Positions 45,036 to 54,407 of a DNA stretch of 64,000 nucleotides are shown piece by piece. The stretch spans positions 186,001-250,000 of the forward strand of contig JAHNUO010000020.1 in assembly GCA_019787685.1 (NCBI GenBank), written 5' to 3'. This DNA comes from Chiua virens (Eukaryota; Basidiomycota; Agaricomycetes; Boletales; Boletaceae). Both the position numbers and the translations under genes were made by a program. Position 1 is the stretch's first letter. Every line of letters begins with the position of its first letter. The notes under the pieces are model-generated. The model was not told the DNA's origin. It saw nothing but the letters and a program-made list of their open reading frames with translations, and searched no databases.

Positions 45036-46941
45036 TTAAAAGAGTGTGACAAAAGAGAGTGTCATAGAAATCAACAATAATACACCACTGGCAGTGTACG
45101 TCCTCATGAATGAGGCAGCACTCGAAGTCACAGAAGCAGAAGCAGCTCCGATTGTCGCGGAGGGGAGCGGTGCGTTATTGACCCCATTCATTGCGAGTGC
45201 TGTATTAGATAAGGTTGCAAACCCGACGGAGTGTGGGTTATACCGGAAGACAGAATACACGTTTTTCTGATCGTAAACTCAGGTCACTGCGGATAGGCTC
45301 AGCAAAGGTGGAAACCACCCACCAAGAATGTGTCGCCAATGATCCATTGGGGCGTGGTAGATGAAGTTGACTCAGGGATAGAGTAGAATGCACCATAGCA
45401 ATAGCTAGAAGTAGACCCGACTGATTGGAACTGAAAGTCGGCCGGGCTGACCGGCCAGCTGGGTCCACCGAACGATATCTCGACATTGACCTGTTGTGAG
45501 CATGCTATGATGACCCATCAATCCCTATGTAGTATAAAACCCTCGCATAGACTTACGGTAGCTATAAAACCCTTCCCATTGTCCAGTCCCAGGAGACGAG
45601 TCAGGAATCTCTGCGTAAATGGCCGCAATGGCCGAAGCAGGACCAGCCACGAGCGTCGTCCCAGTGTCGATGGCAGCATAGGACGCAGAACCGTTTGTTA
45701 ATGATATGGATTTGCCCTGCACGGTCATCGCTGCAAAAGAAACGTGTATGAAATCACCGCAAGGAACTGCATAGCTTCGACCTACACGTAACCTGTTGGA
45801 GCCAGTAAGTTGGTTGGGCTTCTGGGATGGACTGATAATCAATGTTGCCCGTGTACAAACTTTCGTTGACATAGCCTAGGTAATGAAGCGTAAACGGAGA
45901 GCCGCTTAGTGGCCAAACTGCCTTACCCATAGTCAACGATCCTCCTGGCTCCAATTCGGCGGCCTGCGTGTCATTAGTGTACCTTGGAGTCGAACATCAA
46001 TTTGATTGTATGCAAAGACGATATTTCTAATCATACCGAGTAAGGTGGAATGCCATCAATGGTGAATTCCAGGCACCGCTGCTAGCAAGGGATTGCCAGA
46101 ATGGCATTGAACCCGAAGACGAAAGTGGTTGCCATGCAAGACCGATCAAGCCAGTCACCGGACTCTGCAGGAATTCAGATGAAGTCGAGGTGACAGAGCC
46201 TGGAACAGCACCTTAACACCGTCACTGCTTGACCATCGAGAAGCAATCACGTACCAAATGCCTGATTCGACACGCTGAATCCAGCCATCTGCACGACATC
46301 CTCGACGAGCGTGCCCATTACTTCCCCACTGCCATACGTGACCGCAAAATTCTGGTTGAGATTTTTCAACGTCGAAGACTTTGAAGGATTGAAATTGTTA
46401 GTCCCTGCACATGTTGAATCACAACTGGTCGACGCGACCCAGAGGTCTCTGGACGTGGCTCATCAGCGGAAGGTATCTCTTGAGTTCACAACTTACGAAG
46501 AGCCGGTATCCAAGATGACATCGAACGAATACGGCGGTGTCCCGATCGCAACTGAACCAATATAGCTGTGCAAGCGAGGTGATTAGTTTGAAGCCCGAAT
46601 ATCTGATTCTCACCTAGAGTCACTGCCTTGATCCATTATACTAAAAAGCCCACGACTGAATGAGGTTGCAAAACGCGAATGGTCGAGGGAACATACAGGT
46701 TTTCTCCTTGACCCGCCCTCCGAGTCTTCTTGTTCGGTTGCAACCCGTACTTTGAAATGACACTATCACGCTGAACTTTTGCCCACTGAGCCCACTCCGT
46801 CTCATTGCGCCATGATCGAGACTGTCGTTTGAGATGGATAGACTGACCAGCAGCCGGGACGACAGGCTGAGGCACACCGAGTACCTCGACTGAAAGAGAG
46901 AGCAGAATGAGCAGTCCAAGCGGTACAGTAGACGGCAACAT
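45036..46941 (-). CDS. GPI-anchored secreted aspartic protease 2 (pepsin family A1)
   Basis: Tandem paralog of protease 1, same strand. Signal peptide MLPSTVPLGLLILLSLSVEV and a propeptide (KRQSRSWRNETEW, LQPNKKTRRAG) precede the mature enzyme. The catalytic motifs are VAIGTPPYSFDVILDTGSS and YAAIDTGTTLVAGP. Shared landmarks with protease 1 include VEDVVQMAGFSVSNQAF, GLIGLAWQPLSS, FATLSNTALAMNGVN and the hydrophobic tail SGVLLLISMTLSFVTLF, again a GPI-type ending. Exon order matches protease 1, so the pair arose by tandem duplication and has since diverged well beyond the Crinkler pair. Confidence 0.85.
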
Positions 46942-47374
46942 GGGGGAAGACGAGAATGCTGCGCAAGAAGATATAACAGAAACGGGTCCAATTATAGAAT
47001 CGTCGACGAAATCATCAAGGAGGGGAATGCGAGGTGGGAATGCTCCGAGACAGAGCTCGTGTTAGTGCGAGATATATATGTATACAGTTGCAGAACGGTT
47101 CCTTGGAGACGTGGCAACCCCTTGATCTGGACTGATCTTGTGGGTCATTGTTCGGGTTTTCTACCTCGAGTGGAACAGAAATGGTGTACAAATGGGATGG
47201 AATTGATAAGTCTCTATGCCAACATCAGGATATGTACTCGAGTGGGAACTAGGGTAGTGTAACAAGTATGTGGGAAGTCATCATGAATCATGATCATCAT
47301 AAGTAGAGTCATCGACTAAATGGTAGTACTATACCAGTTCATTACAGCGACAGTCCAAGTCCAGCTCCTATGGC
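46942..47374. other. Intergenic region between protease 2 and the HET gene
   Basis: About 430 bases with the protease 2 promoter and the HET gene 3' UTR. No gene or repeat is seen. Confidence 0.55.
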
Positions 47375-49498
47375 TCACAGAATCGACCGCATCACCACAG
47401 GCAGCGTGAAGTCGAACTTCGAATAGCGTGCTACCACCCGGCTCACCGTGCTCATCCTGACCCGATGCCCGTGCTCGACATGGACGAGGTACACTGGGAA
47501 TGGGTATTCAAAGAACCTCAACACTTCCTTGCGCTTCAGCTGCATCTCCTCCCGAAGCTTCGATTGCGGGTAGTCATCTTCGTCCTTGGCTACTCGCCAG
47601 TTAGCATCGGTCCGATGGTACCAGCGGGAGCACTTACGACTGTCGCACTCTGACCAGGAATCACTCTTGTCATCGTCCCACATCGCGCTCCAGGTGTCCT
47701 TGAGGATATACCCTATGAACTCGAGAAGAATTTCGAACACGTTCTGGGTGTGCCGATGCCGTGGGCGGCACAGGTAGTATTGTTTCGGATTGTTCGGCAG
47801 ATTGGAAACATGCGATGCAAAGCTGACTGTCATGGGTTCCAGACCTCGCACCTCCAGTTTGTAATGGTGAGAAGTGTCGCCCGGGACGGAACTTTCCAGG
47901 CGCTCGCAGCATTTGACTTGGTGCTCGAATACGGAAAGATTCAGCTCTCCGTTCACGAGGGCGTGGCCAGGTGGCGGCGACTTCACGATATCCGTTATCA
48001 GATCCTTGAGTTTGATGACTATAGCCTTGATACCACTCCACGCGGTGCTGAAAATCGCAGAGAACAGGTTCGCGATCATCCAGAATGTCGACTCGGTTGA
48101 GTCAGGGATGTCGGGGTGAGGGAGATTATACTCCACGTAACATCCTGCACTATGAGCGAGGAAAGAGTTGACGGAAGAACTACGTCCACACCAGTCAAAG
48201 AGCGAGACGTCACCAGTGCGTTTCATGAGTTCGTCCTGAAGACGGAAAAATGCGCGAGGACCTTCCCCATACATAGCTGGTAAGCTGACGTCAAAGATCC
48301 CAAGGAGACAGTATGCCATGTCTTCCACTTTCGTCGTCGTCCTTCTCGCCGCCCAGAGCAATCTTGATCTAACGTCCCTCGTCCCAACCTTGAAGTCGAC
48401 TAAATCTTCCCGAGGAACACCAGTGGTTCTCACTAGCGCTGTTTGCCAGATATCATTGGTCCGATGGTCGACGAGACGAACTCTATACTTAAACGAAGAG
48501 ATGGAAATCTCCTCCTCCGCTTCGTCAGTGTCTGGATCGTCGGTTTCTTCCAGTAGTGTCCACCGTTTGCTGTAAAACCGGAGACGTTTCGACGCTATCA
48601 TCTCCTGCAACGTCCACCCCCTTTGTACCCAGATCGGTAGTTTTTGATATTTACCCCTGGTTTTGCTGTCCTCGAGACCGGGAAAGTACTTTTCGAGGTG
48701 AGTTCTCAACTCCGAACCCTCGACCTGTTCGTCTGGCTGCATGGATCGAAGATTCTGAGTCCTATCCTGAAGGCGACGGTACAGTGGAAGGGACGGTTTG
48801 GTCTCAAGTGTTGCGACGTAGATATCAGAGGATGTTTGGATTTCTGATGGGTTGGAAGGGAGGGGCTTCCTGATCTCGCGATCTTCAAACCACGGCATAT
48901 CGCCCGCACCGTCCACCGCCGGTACACGTCCCATCTTGACATCATCGACATCATCGAGGTAGACGATCGTCAAATGACTGCTGCGATACCAGAGGAACAT
49001 GCAGTTGATGGATTCCGACGTCTCGGCATAATCCTCTTTGTTGATGCAACACGTGTCAGACCACGCCCAACGAAATCCACATTTCGCAACGAGACAACAG
49101 AATTCCTGGAGCTTTTCTACGCCCGTGGAGAAGTCGAAGATCACATTTTTGGGGGGATGAATGAACTTGGGCCTTTCTTCAACCAGATCCTTGTCATCCA
49201 TCGAGTAAATCCCATGGGTCGCTTTTCTAACATCGTCGAGGGAGGGTTCTCGACCTCGCCAGCGGTGGGAGAACATGGCGAACGCGAGGTATTCGGCAAT
49301 GAAGTTGTCGAGATGACTAAGCTTCGGACGTTGGAACGGGGATGGGCATTCGGGGTCGTTTGGGGTGGCAAGTTGTTTAGCCTCGGAGACAGCATCCTCG
49401 AGTTTGTTTTGATAATCCCTTCGTATTTTTAGAAGGGACACAATCTCTGGTACCTCGAGGATGTGTCCAGTGTAGGTGTCCAAGAGCCTGATCGGCAT
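47375..49498 (-). CDS. HET (heterokaryon incompatibility) domain protein, intronless
   Basis: HET-domain proteins trigger rejection or cell death when genetically unlike hyphae fuse. A single uninterrupted frame encodes 707 residues. HET landmarks: FAMFSHRWRGREPSL, EFCCLVAKCGFRWAWSDTCC followed by INK, MFLWYRSSHLTIVYLDDV, IWVQRGWTLQEMIASKRLRF and, further on, RRTTTKVEDMAYCLLGIFDV and LPAMYGEGPRAFFRLQDELM. This is the usual order for basidiomycete HET proteins. The C-terminal half has a possible membrane-associated segment (MIANLFSAIFSTAWSGIKAI), then a unique region with CDSRKCSRWYH. No NACHT, ankyrin or WD repeats are visible. The absence of introns is unusual for this window. Confidence 0.88.
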   Translation of the reverse strand: MPIRLLDTYTGHILEVPEIVSLLKIRRDYQNKLEDAVSEAKQLATPNDPECPSPFQRPKLSHLDNFIAEYLAFAMFSHRWRGREPSLDDVRKATHGIYSMDDKDLVEERPKFIHPPKNVIFDFSTGVEKLQEFCCLVAKCGFRWAWSDTCCINKEDYAETSESINCMFLWYRSSHLTIVYLDDVDDVKMGRVPAVDGAGDMPWFEDREIRKPLPSNPSEIQTSSDIYVATLETKPSLPLYRRLQDRTQNLRSMQPDEQVEGSELRTHLEKYFPGLEDSKTRGKYQKLPIWVQRGWTLQEMIASKRLRFYSKRWTLLEETDDPDTDEAEEEISISSFKYRVRLVDHRTNDIWQTALVRTTGVPREDLVDFKVGTRDVRSRLLWAARRTTTKVEDMAYCLLGIFDVSLPAMYGEGPRAFFRLQDELMKRTGDVSLFDWCGRSSSVNSFLAHSAGCYVEYNLPHPDIPDSTESTFWMIANLFSAIFSTAWSGIKAIVIKLKDLITDIVKSPPPGHALVNGELNLSVFEHQVKCCERLESSVPGDTSHHYKLEVRGLEPMTVSFASHVSNLPNNPKQYYLCRPRHRHTQNVFEILLEFIGYILKDTWSAMWDDDKSDSWSECDSRKCSRWYHRTDANWRVAKDEDDYPQSKLREEMQLKRKEVLRFFEYPFPVYLVHVEHGHRVRMSTVSRVVARYSKFDFTLPVVMRSIL

Positions 49499-50017
49499 TT
49501 TGTTCGTATAGCGGGGAATAAGATGGTCATCGACGTGACTTCTGACGTCCGCCTCGAAGGAATAGTTGTCTGACTAATGGCCCAGACACATAAATTCCGC
49601 GTGAACTGACTGGCTGCAGTATCACTCACAGTCATACTTCAAACCCCAAGGAGATCAGGAGTAATAGCGGTCCGTCGTCACGTTGTGTATTTGGGACTAA
49701 TGACTGCGGAAATGAACTCTGGAAGGGATATTGGATGGTGATGAGGGGAGGATGGCGGGAAGCGAATAAAGACGAAGGGAGATCGCGTCGACGTTATTAA
49801 GATGATGGGAGCACGTAGTACGAGCTGTGACGTTTGATCCCGGTGTGTTGGACACCCGGGGAACCGGGGACGGTGGGGACTGTGCGGTGAAGAGGCGCAA
49901 GACAGGGCTTTCTATCTTCCATTTCATGGAAACGTGGTGGTCCCTAGCGGGAAGGATGTCATAGTAGTAGGCGTACGCCTCGTGGCGAGTAGTCACTACA
50001 GTAGTAGTAAGTATCAA
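49499..50017 (-). other. Upstream region of the HET gene
   Basis: The HET promoter and leader lie here. Short frames on both strands look random. Confidence 0.5.
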
Positions 50018-50671
50018 TCAGTTGCCGAACCCGCACCGATTGTCTATATCGCCAGTCTTAGTACTATCGCTTGCCGAGAACGCATCTTCGTATAGAAGGC
50101 TAAGCATCGAACAGCAGGTCGTGCTGAGGTGTCGCCATCTCATCTGGATGCGTGAGTGCAGGTGCAGTGCCGAGTTGCTCAGACTGCTCGGAAACTTGCG
50201 ACTTCGGGTGCATCTCCGGCCCGGGGACAACTTGCTACTCGGCAGCGCACTGACGTCTTCCAAACCTTGGCTATATATCCACATCATCGATACGACAATC
50301 GGATAAGGTTTACTCCACGACAGCTGGTTTCTTACATTTTGGCAGCCTCGTTGTAGGAACGCGTGTAAGAAGGGCCAAGGGTCTTGGCCCGTGTGACGAT
50401 TGCGGTCAACTGGCACCCTTGAACCGAAAAGAAGCTGCCAGGGAGGGCGCTGATCTAGGATTGATCTAAGATTCCAGAGTATCGTAAAGTGGACCTCAGG
50501 CTCCAACTTGGAGATACCGCGCCGCATCCAGGCTTGCACTCGCCAGCTGGGGTCGTCAGAAGTCTTGACAATTCTGGGGGTGGCAACGTTCACGTTCAAC
50601 ACTGGCAGGGCGTTATCTCCGGTAAGACTTGGACTGGTCTCGCACGGTCTGAGATCATCATCATAAATCAA
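50018..50671 (-). CDS. Unrecognised 217-codon open frame
   Basis: A long minus-strand frame containing SWRVQAWMRRGISKLEPEVH and WQLLFGSRVPVDRNRHTGQD. Its first half looks protein-like, while the second half (RRCTRSRKFPSSLSNSALHL) reads like an out-of-frame translation. A possible upstream exon begins near 50810 with MDDSRMVHCLQNG and a GTAAAT donor, but no join preserves the frame cleanly. It may be a remnant or chance. No domain is recognised. Confidence 0.25.
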   Translation of the reverse strand: MIYDDDLRPCETSPSLTGDNALPVLNVNVATPRIVKTSDDPSWRVQAWMRRGISKLEPEVHFTILWNLRSILDQRPPWQLLFGSRVPVDRNRHTGQDPWPFLHAFLQRGCQNVRNQLSWSKPYPIVVSMMWIYSQGLEDVSALPSSKLSPGRRCTRSRKFPSSLSNSALHLHSRIQMRWRHLSTTCCSMLSLLYEDAFSASDSTKTGDIDNRCGFGN

Positions 50672-51472
50672 GTTGATTTGGTGCGTAGAATCTTCCTACG
50701 AACTAGACCCAAGGCTTATTTACCCAGTCTGTCTGCCAAGAACTTGAAGTACTCCCTTCTTGATCCATATATCCATTCTGTAAACAATGTACCATTCTGG
50801 AGTCGTCCATGATGCGATACTGCCGCTCACATGGGTAAGTCCAACCTGCTGAAACTTGCATGCTACGCACCTACATGCTACCAGATCCCAACCAAAGGCA
50901 ATGCTATCCCTCCGCACGCAGTCCCGCTCTCTGATGGGCCCGGTGGCCCGCTATACGTCGCCCGGAGTTTACTAAGGGTAATTCATCCATTCATGACAAT
51001 CTGAACGGAACGCTGACATACTAAGCTCGCCAGGGTGAAATGCGTGAGTGACGACATCCGTGCGGAATTTGAATGCATGAATGTGCCACAGACATAGGCA
51101 GCACGAGTCATTCGTCCACTGAAGGCGCACAATTTCAAGACAGGTCTGGCCGCAACCACACCGTGCGTGCGCATCCCACCTGAGGGATAGGGCTCTACTG
51201 ACACTCGTCGAAAGCTTTTTGATTACGAAGTCCTAACATGCGCAACGAACTTCCGATTCCACCTGGAGGCTTCATCGTCCACACCTGCCACGGAGACTGT
51301 AAAGACAACACTACGACCGCCTCTTCGTGGACCTGGCCAGCCGAGTAGGGGAGCCCCAAGCCCAGACACCCGTTTCCCCAAGAATAACCCCGGAAGGCCG
51401 TTCCCGTGGCACAGTCCACCACGAGGCCAGCCAGCGTGAGCTTCTCTCTCTGTTACTCCTACTTCGTCCCCA
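50672..51472. other. Intergenic region upstream of the vWA-like gene
   Basis: About 800 bases. The right half (51200-51470) is rich in CCACC and Pro-coding triplets on both strands and is open in several frames, but it shows no family signature. It probably contains the vWA gene promoter. Confidence 0.45.
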
Positions 51473-52663
51473 ATGCGACGCCTACTCAACAGACTTTCGC
51501 CTCCCCATGGAACACACCCGAGCGAACCTCCGCCATACACGGGGCCTCCGAGTGGTTGGATTGATGCACCTAAACACTCCCATCCCATGGCCCTGAATGC
51601 CAGGGAAAGTGTTCAGTTCCAGCACTTGACGTATGCTTTTGCGGTTTCGTTAACGAGCACGAACTCATGTTTGAGCTTAGTCAATCCAAATACTTTACGT
51701 TGATCGATGACACCAGTTCTGTGAGTTGCTTTCGTTGTCATGGAGCATTGCCAGGCTTACTGTGCTGTGGGACAAAACCTTAGATGCAGTACTCATGGTC
51801 GCAAACTCGAGCAGCTCTCACAGGCATTATTGACATACTTTCTTCGGGTGACAAATGGGAAGGCCTAAATGTCAGGTTCCTCCAGCATGCCGAAGTTCGT
51901 CCCTGTGTCAAGGTAAGAGTATAATTCCCTAGACTCCGTTGGCATTAGGGCTGATGTCATTTATCTTAGACGGTGGATGACTTTGAGCGCGTCTTCAATT
52001 CCGTCACCACTTGGAGAGGTCTGTTCAAGCATCAACCCCGCTCCTGTTTGTACATTAACAGCTAGACCAGGAACAAAGGTAATGACCCCCAAGGTGGTCC
52101 AAGTGTTCGAAGAAAGTCTCTCACTGATCCACGAAACGCCGACCCCGAGACCTGTCGTCCTCTTGATCATCACTGATGGTATCGCGGGTGAGCAATCATA
52201 CCTGAATCCAGGATGGAAACTGGACTAACCGACAGCATCACTCAGCTGATACCCAAGCGCTTTTTGATGCTTTGATCTACTTTTGTCAGAAACTCAATGG
52301 GAAATGTGTACCTCCGTACATGTTCCGCATCCACATACTGCAGATGGGCGAGGACAGAAAAATGGTCAAACCGCTCAACGATTTCCGCGATCGCGTCACT
52401 CAACGAGAACGTGACAGGGCAAGTCATTTGTTTCCTTATCCTTCTCGGGTATTGACATTTGGCGTTGGTAGCGTATACTCAACGTCGTCAGTTTCCACCG
52501 TGGAAGAGGGCCTCTCAACGCCCAGAACATCTTCAAGCTCCTCCTCGCATCGGTGTATGTTCCGCCTGAAGAAGATCCAGACATCGGTGAGAGGCTACCT
52601 GCAGAGGTGATAGGAGCACAGTACCAGGAACTGGATAGGATAAGGATGATGGGGAGCCGTTGA
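51473..52663 (+). CDS. von Willebrand A-like domain protein (several frame breaks)
   Basis: A Pro-rich head (MRRLLNRLSPPHG, PPPYTGPPSGWIDAP) matches a group of basidiomycete vWA proteins. An intron at 51630-51679 joins FQHLT to QSKYFTLIDDTSS, a degenerate metal-binding MIDAS motif (DxSxS replaced by DDTSS). Then come LTVLWDKTLDAVLMVANS, LTGIIDILSSGDKWEGLNV, TPKVVQVFEESLSLIHETPT and VVLLIITDGIA, DTQALFDALIYFCQKLNGKC, and the end NAQNIFKLLLASVYVPPEED. Frames disagree at about 51754, 51816 and 52006, each by +1. The donor near 52419 reads ggcaagt rather than GT. It may be a decaying gene or one affected by sequence errors. Function unknown; vWA domains bind partner proteins through metal ions. 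Confidence 0.6.
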
Positions 52664-53224
52664 GAGTTTGCACCGAAACGCCGCATGATTCAGGCTGCCG
52701 ATTGGGCAACCTGAGTCGTCGAGGGACTTACAAAGTGCAGGCTTACACCTTCATATGGACTATATTTATAAAGCGTGGCTACGAGGCTGTATGTACTTGT
52801 CAAACTGCTTTTGTAATTCGACAGTCAGATGCTAGTGATATTGCCATCGTTACTCATCGACATCTGCGGACAGCGGCATTCGTGACCGCATCAACATTGA
52901 TATGGGAGTGCTTGTTCGTAGTGCAGTGGGAGGCGATGCAGCCCGAGCCACTCGCAAAACGGTCGCACTGGCGGTGGCATCTTCAACCACAGACGCTGTG
53001 GATGATCTCTAGTAACTCGGGAAGTACACGGGCGGTGCTCCGATGATGATTCCGTGAAGTTCCGATTCAGCCGGTGTTGTGGTCGGCTGTTTGCCCGTAA
53101 AAGTCTTTCTTTAGGCTTACGCTTTCTCACTTTCTCTTTATACCTCCACGGTTCCCTTCGCCGGTCGAGTCCAGTCTTTTTTCTCTATTAGACTCTTCAC
53201 TTAGACCTCTTCCAATTCGATACC
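52664..53224 (+). other. Intergenic region between the vWA gene and the phosphate carrier
   Basis: About 560 bases with the phosphate carrier promoter near its right end, where pyrimidine-rich tracts occur. No supported gene. Confidence 0.5.
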
Positions 53225-54407
53225 ATGTCTCACTTGACACCTGCAAAATGGGATGCAAGGTTTGTTGTTTCATTTTCACAAAAATTTCCATGTTGGTTTT
53301 GGTGCGGGCGTTGATATGCTCTCCCGCCAGATTTTTGGGACCCGTTCCCCATGACGCTACTTACTACGCAAAGTGCATGCTTGGCGGTGCACTTGCATGC
53401 GGTCTCACCCACGCCGGTCTCACACCACTCGACGTGGCCAAGTGTAACATGCAGGTATGCTTACTACGACGTCGTCACCATCGCCCGCCTTTCTGAACCT
53501 AGTTTGCCAGGTCAACCCCAGCAAATACCGCGGTCTCACCTCCGGTCTCGCCACCCTTGTTCGTGAAGAGGGTCAGACCGGTATCTGGAAAGGCTTGGGC
53601 CCTACCCTCGTCGGGTACTCGCTCCAGGGCATGTTCAAGTATGGTCTCTACGAAATGTTCAAGGATGCGTACATGAACTTGGCTGGCGAGGAGATGTCTA
53701 ACCAGTACAAGCCTGCTATCTGGCTCGCTGGTTCCGCCTCGGCCGAGGTTTTCGCGGATATCGCGCTCTGCCCGCTTGAGATGACCAAGGTCAAGATTCA
53801 GACCAGTCCGAGCGGCACGTTCCCCACTGCCTTTGGTACTGCCCTCAGCGAGATGAGCAAGAACAAGATCGATACGCGGTATCCCTTTGGCTCGCTCGTC
53901 CCTCTTTGGTCGCGTCAGGTGCGGTATTTTAAAACCTTTTCGAGTACTTGTTTACTCATCCTATTCGTGTCCAAATCAGATCCCGTACACGATGGCCAAA
54001 TTCTTCTTCTTTGAGAAAATTGCGCAGTTGTTCTACACGCACGTGTTCACCGAGCCCAAGGAGACCTACGGCAAGTCAACGCAGCTCGGTGTCACTTTTG
54101 CCTCTGGTTACCTTGCTGGCGTCGTTTGTGCCATTGTGTCACATCCCGCCGACTCGGTCGTGTCGCTCATGGGTAAACCTGCAAATAAGGGCAAGGGTAT
54201 TGGTCAGATTGCATCGGAAACGGGTATGGTTACGCTTGCTACCAAGGGTCTCGGTACTCGTGTACTTATGATTGGTACTTTGACTGGTAAGTTTGAACTT
54301 ATGGTTCAGCGACCAAGTTGATATTAACGCCTTGGATAGGCTTCCAATGGTGGATTTACGACACCTTCAAGTCAACGATGGGTTTCGGTACTACCGGTGG
54401 CAAGTAA
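53225..54407 (+). CDS. Mitochondrial phosphate carrier (SLC25 family)
   Basis: Inner-membrane carrier that imports phosphate with protons for ATP synthesis. Three carrier repeats are visible. Their signatures are LTPLDVAKCNMQ, ALCPLEMTKVKIQ and VSHPADSVVSLMG; the altered third motif is typical of phosphate carriers. Other family landmarks: YYAKCMLGGALACGLTHAGL, LGPTLVGYSLQGMFKYGLYE, IPYTMAKFFFFEKIAQ and FQWWIYDTFKSTMG. The short N-terminus MSHLTPAKWDA lacks a long cleavable presequence. At least four introns, all with clean ends, for example GTAAGT near 54288 and GTATGC near 53455. No frame problem was found. This looks like a highly expressed housekeeping gene. Confidence 0.93.

Noticed and set aside
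51630..51679. Apparent frameshift in the vWA gene start
   Set aside because: A 50-base intron with donor GTATGC, branch-like gttaac and acceptor cttag restores the frame exactly.
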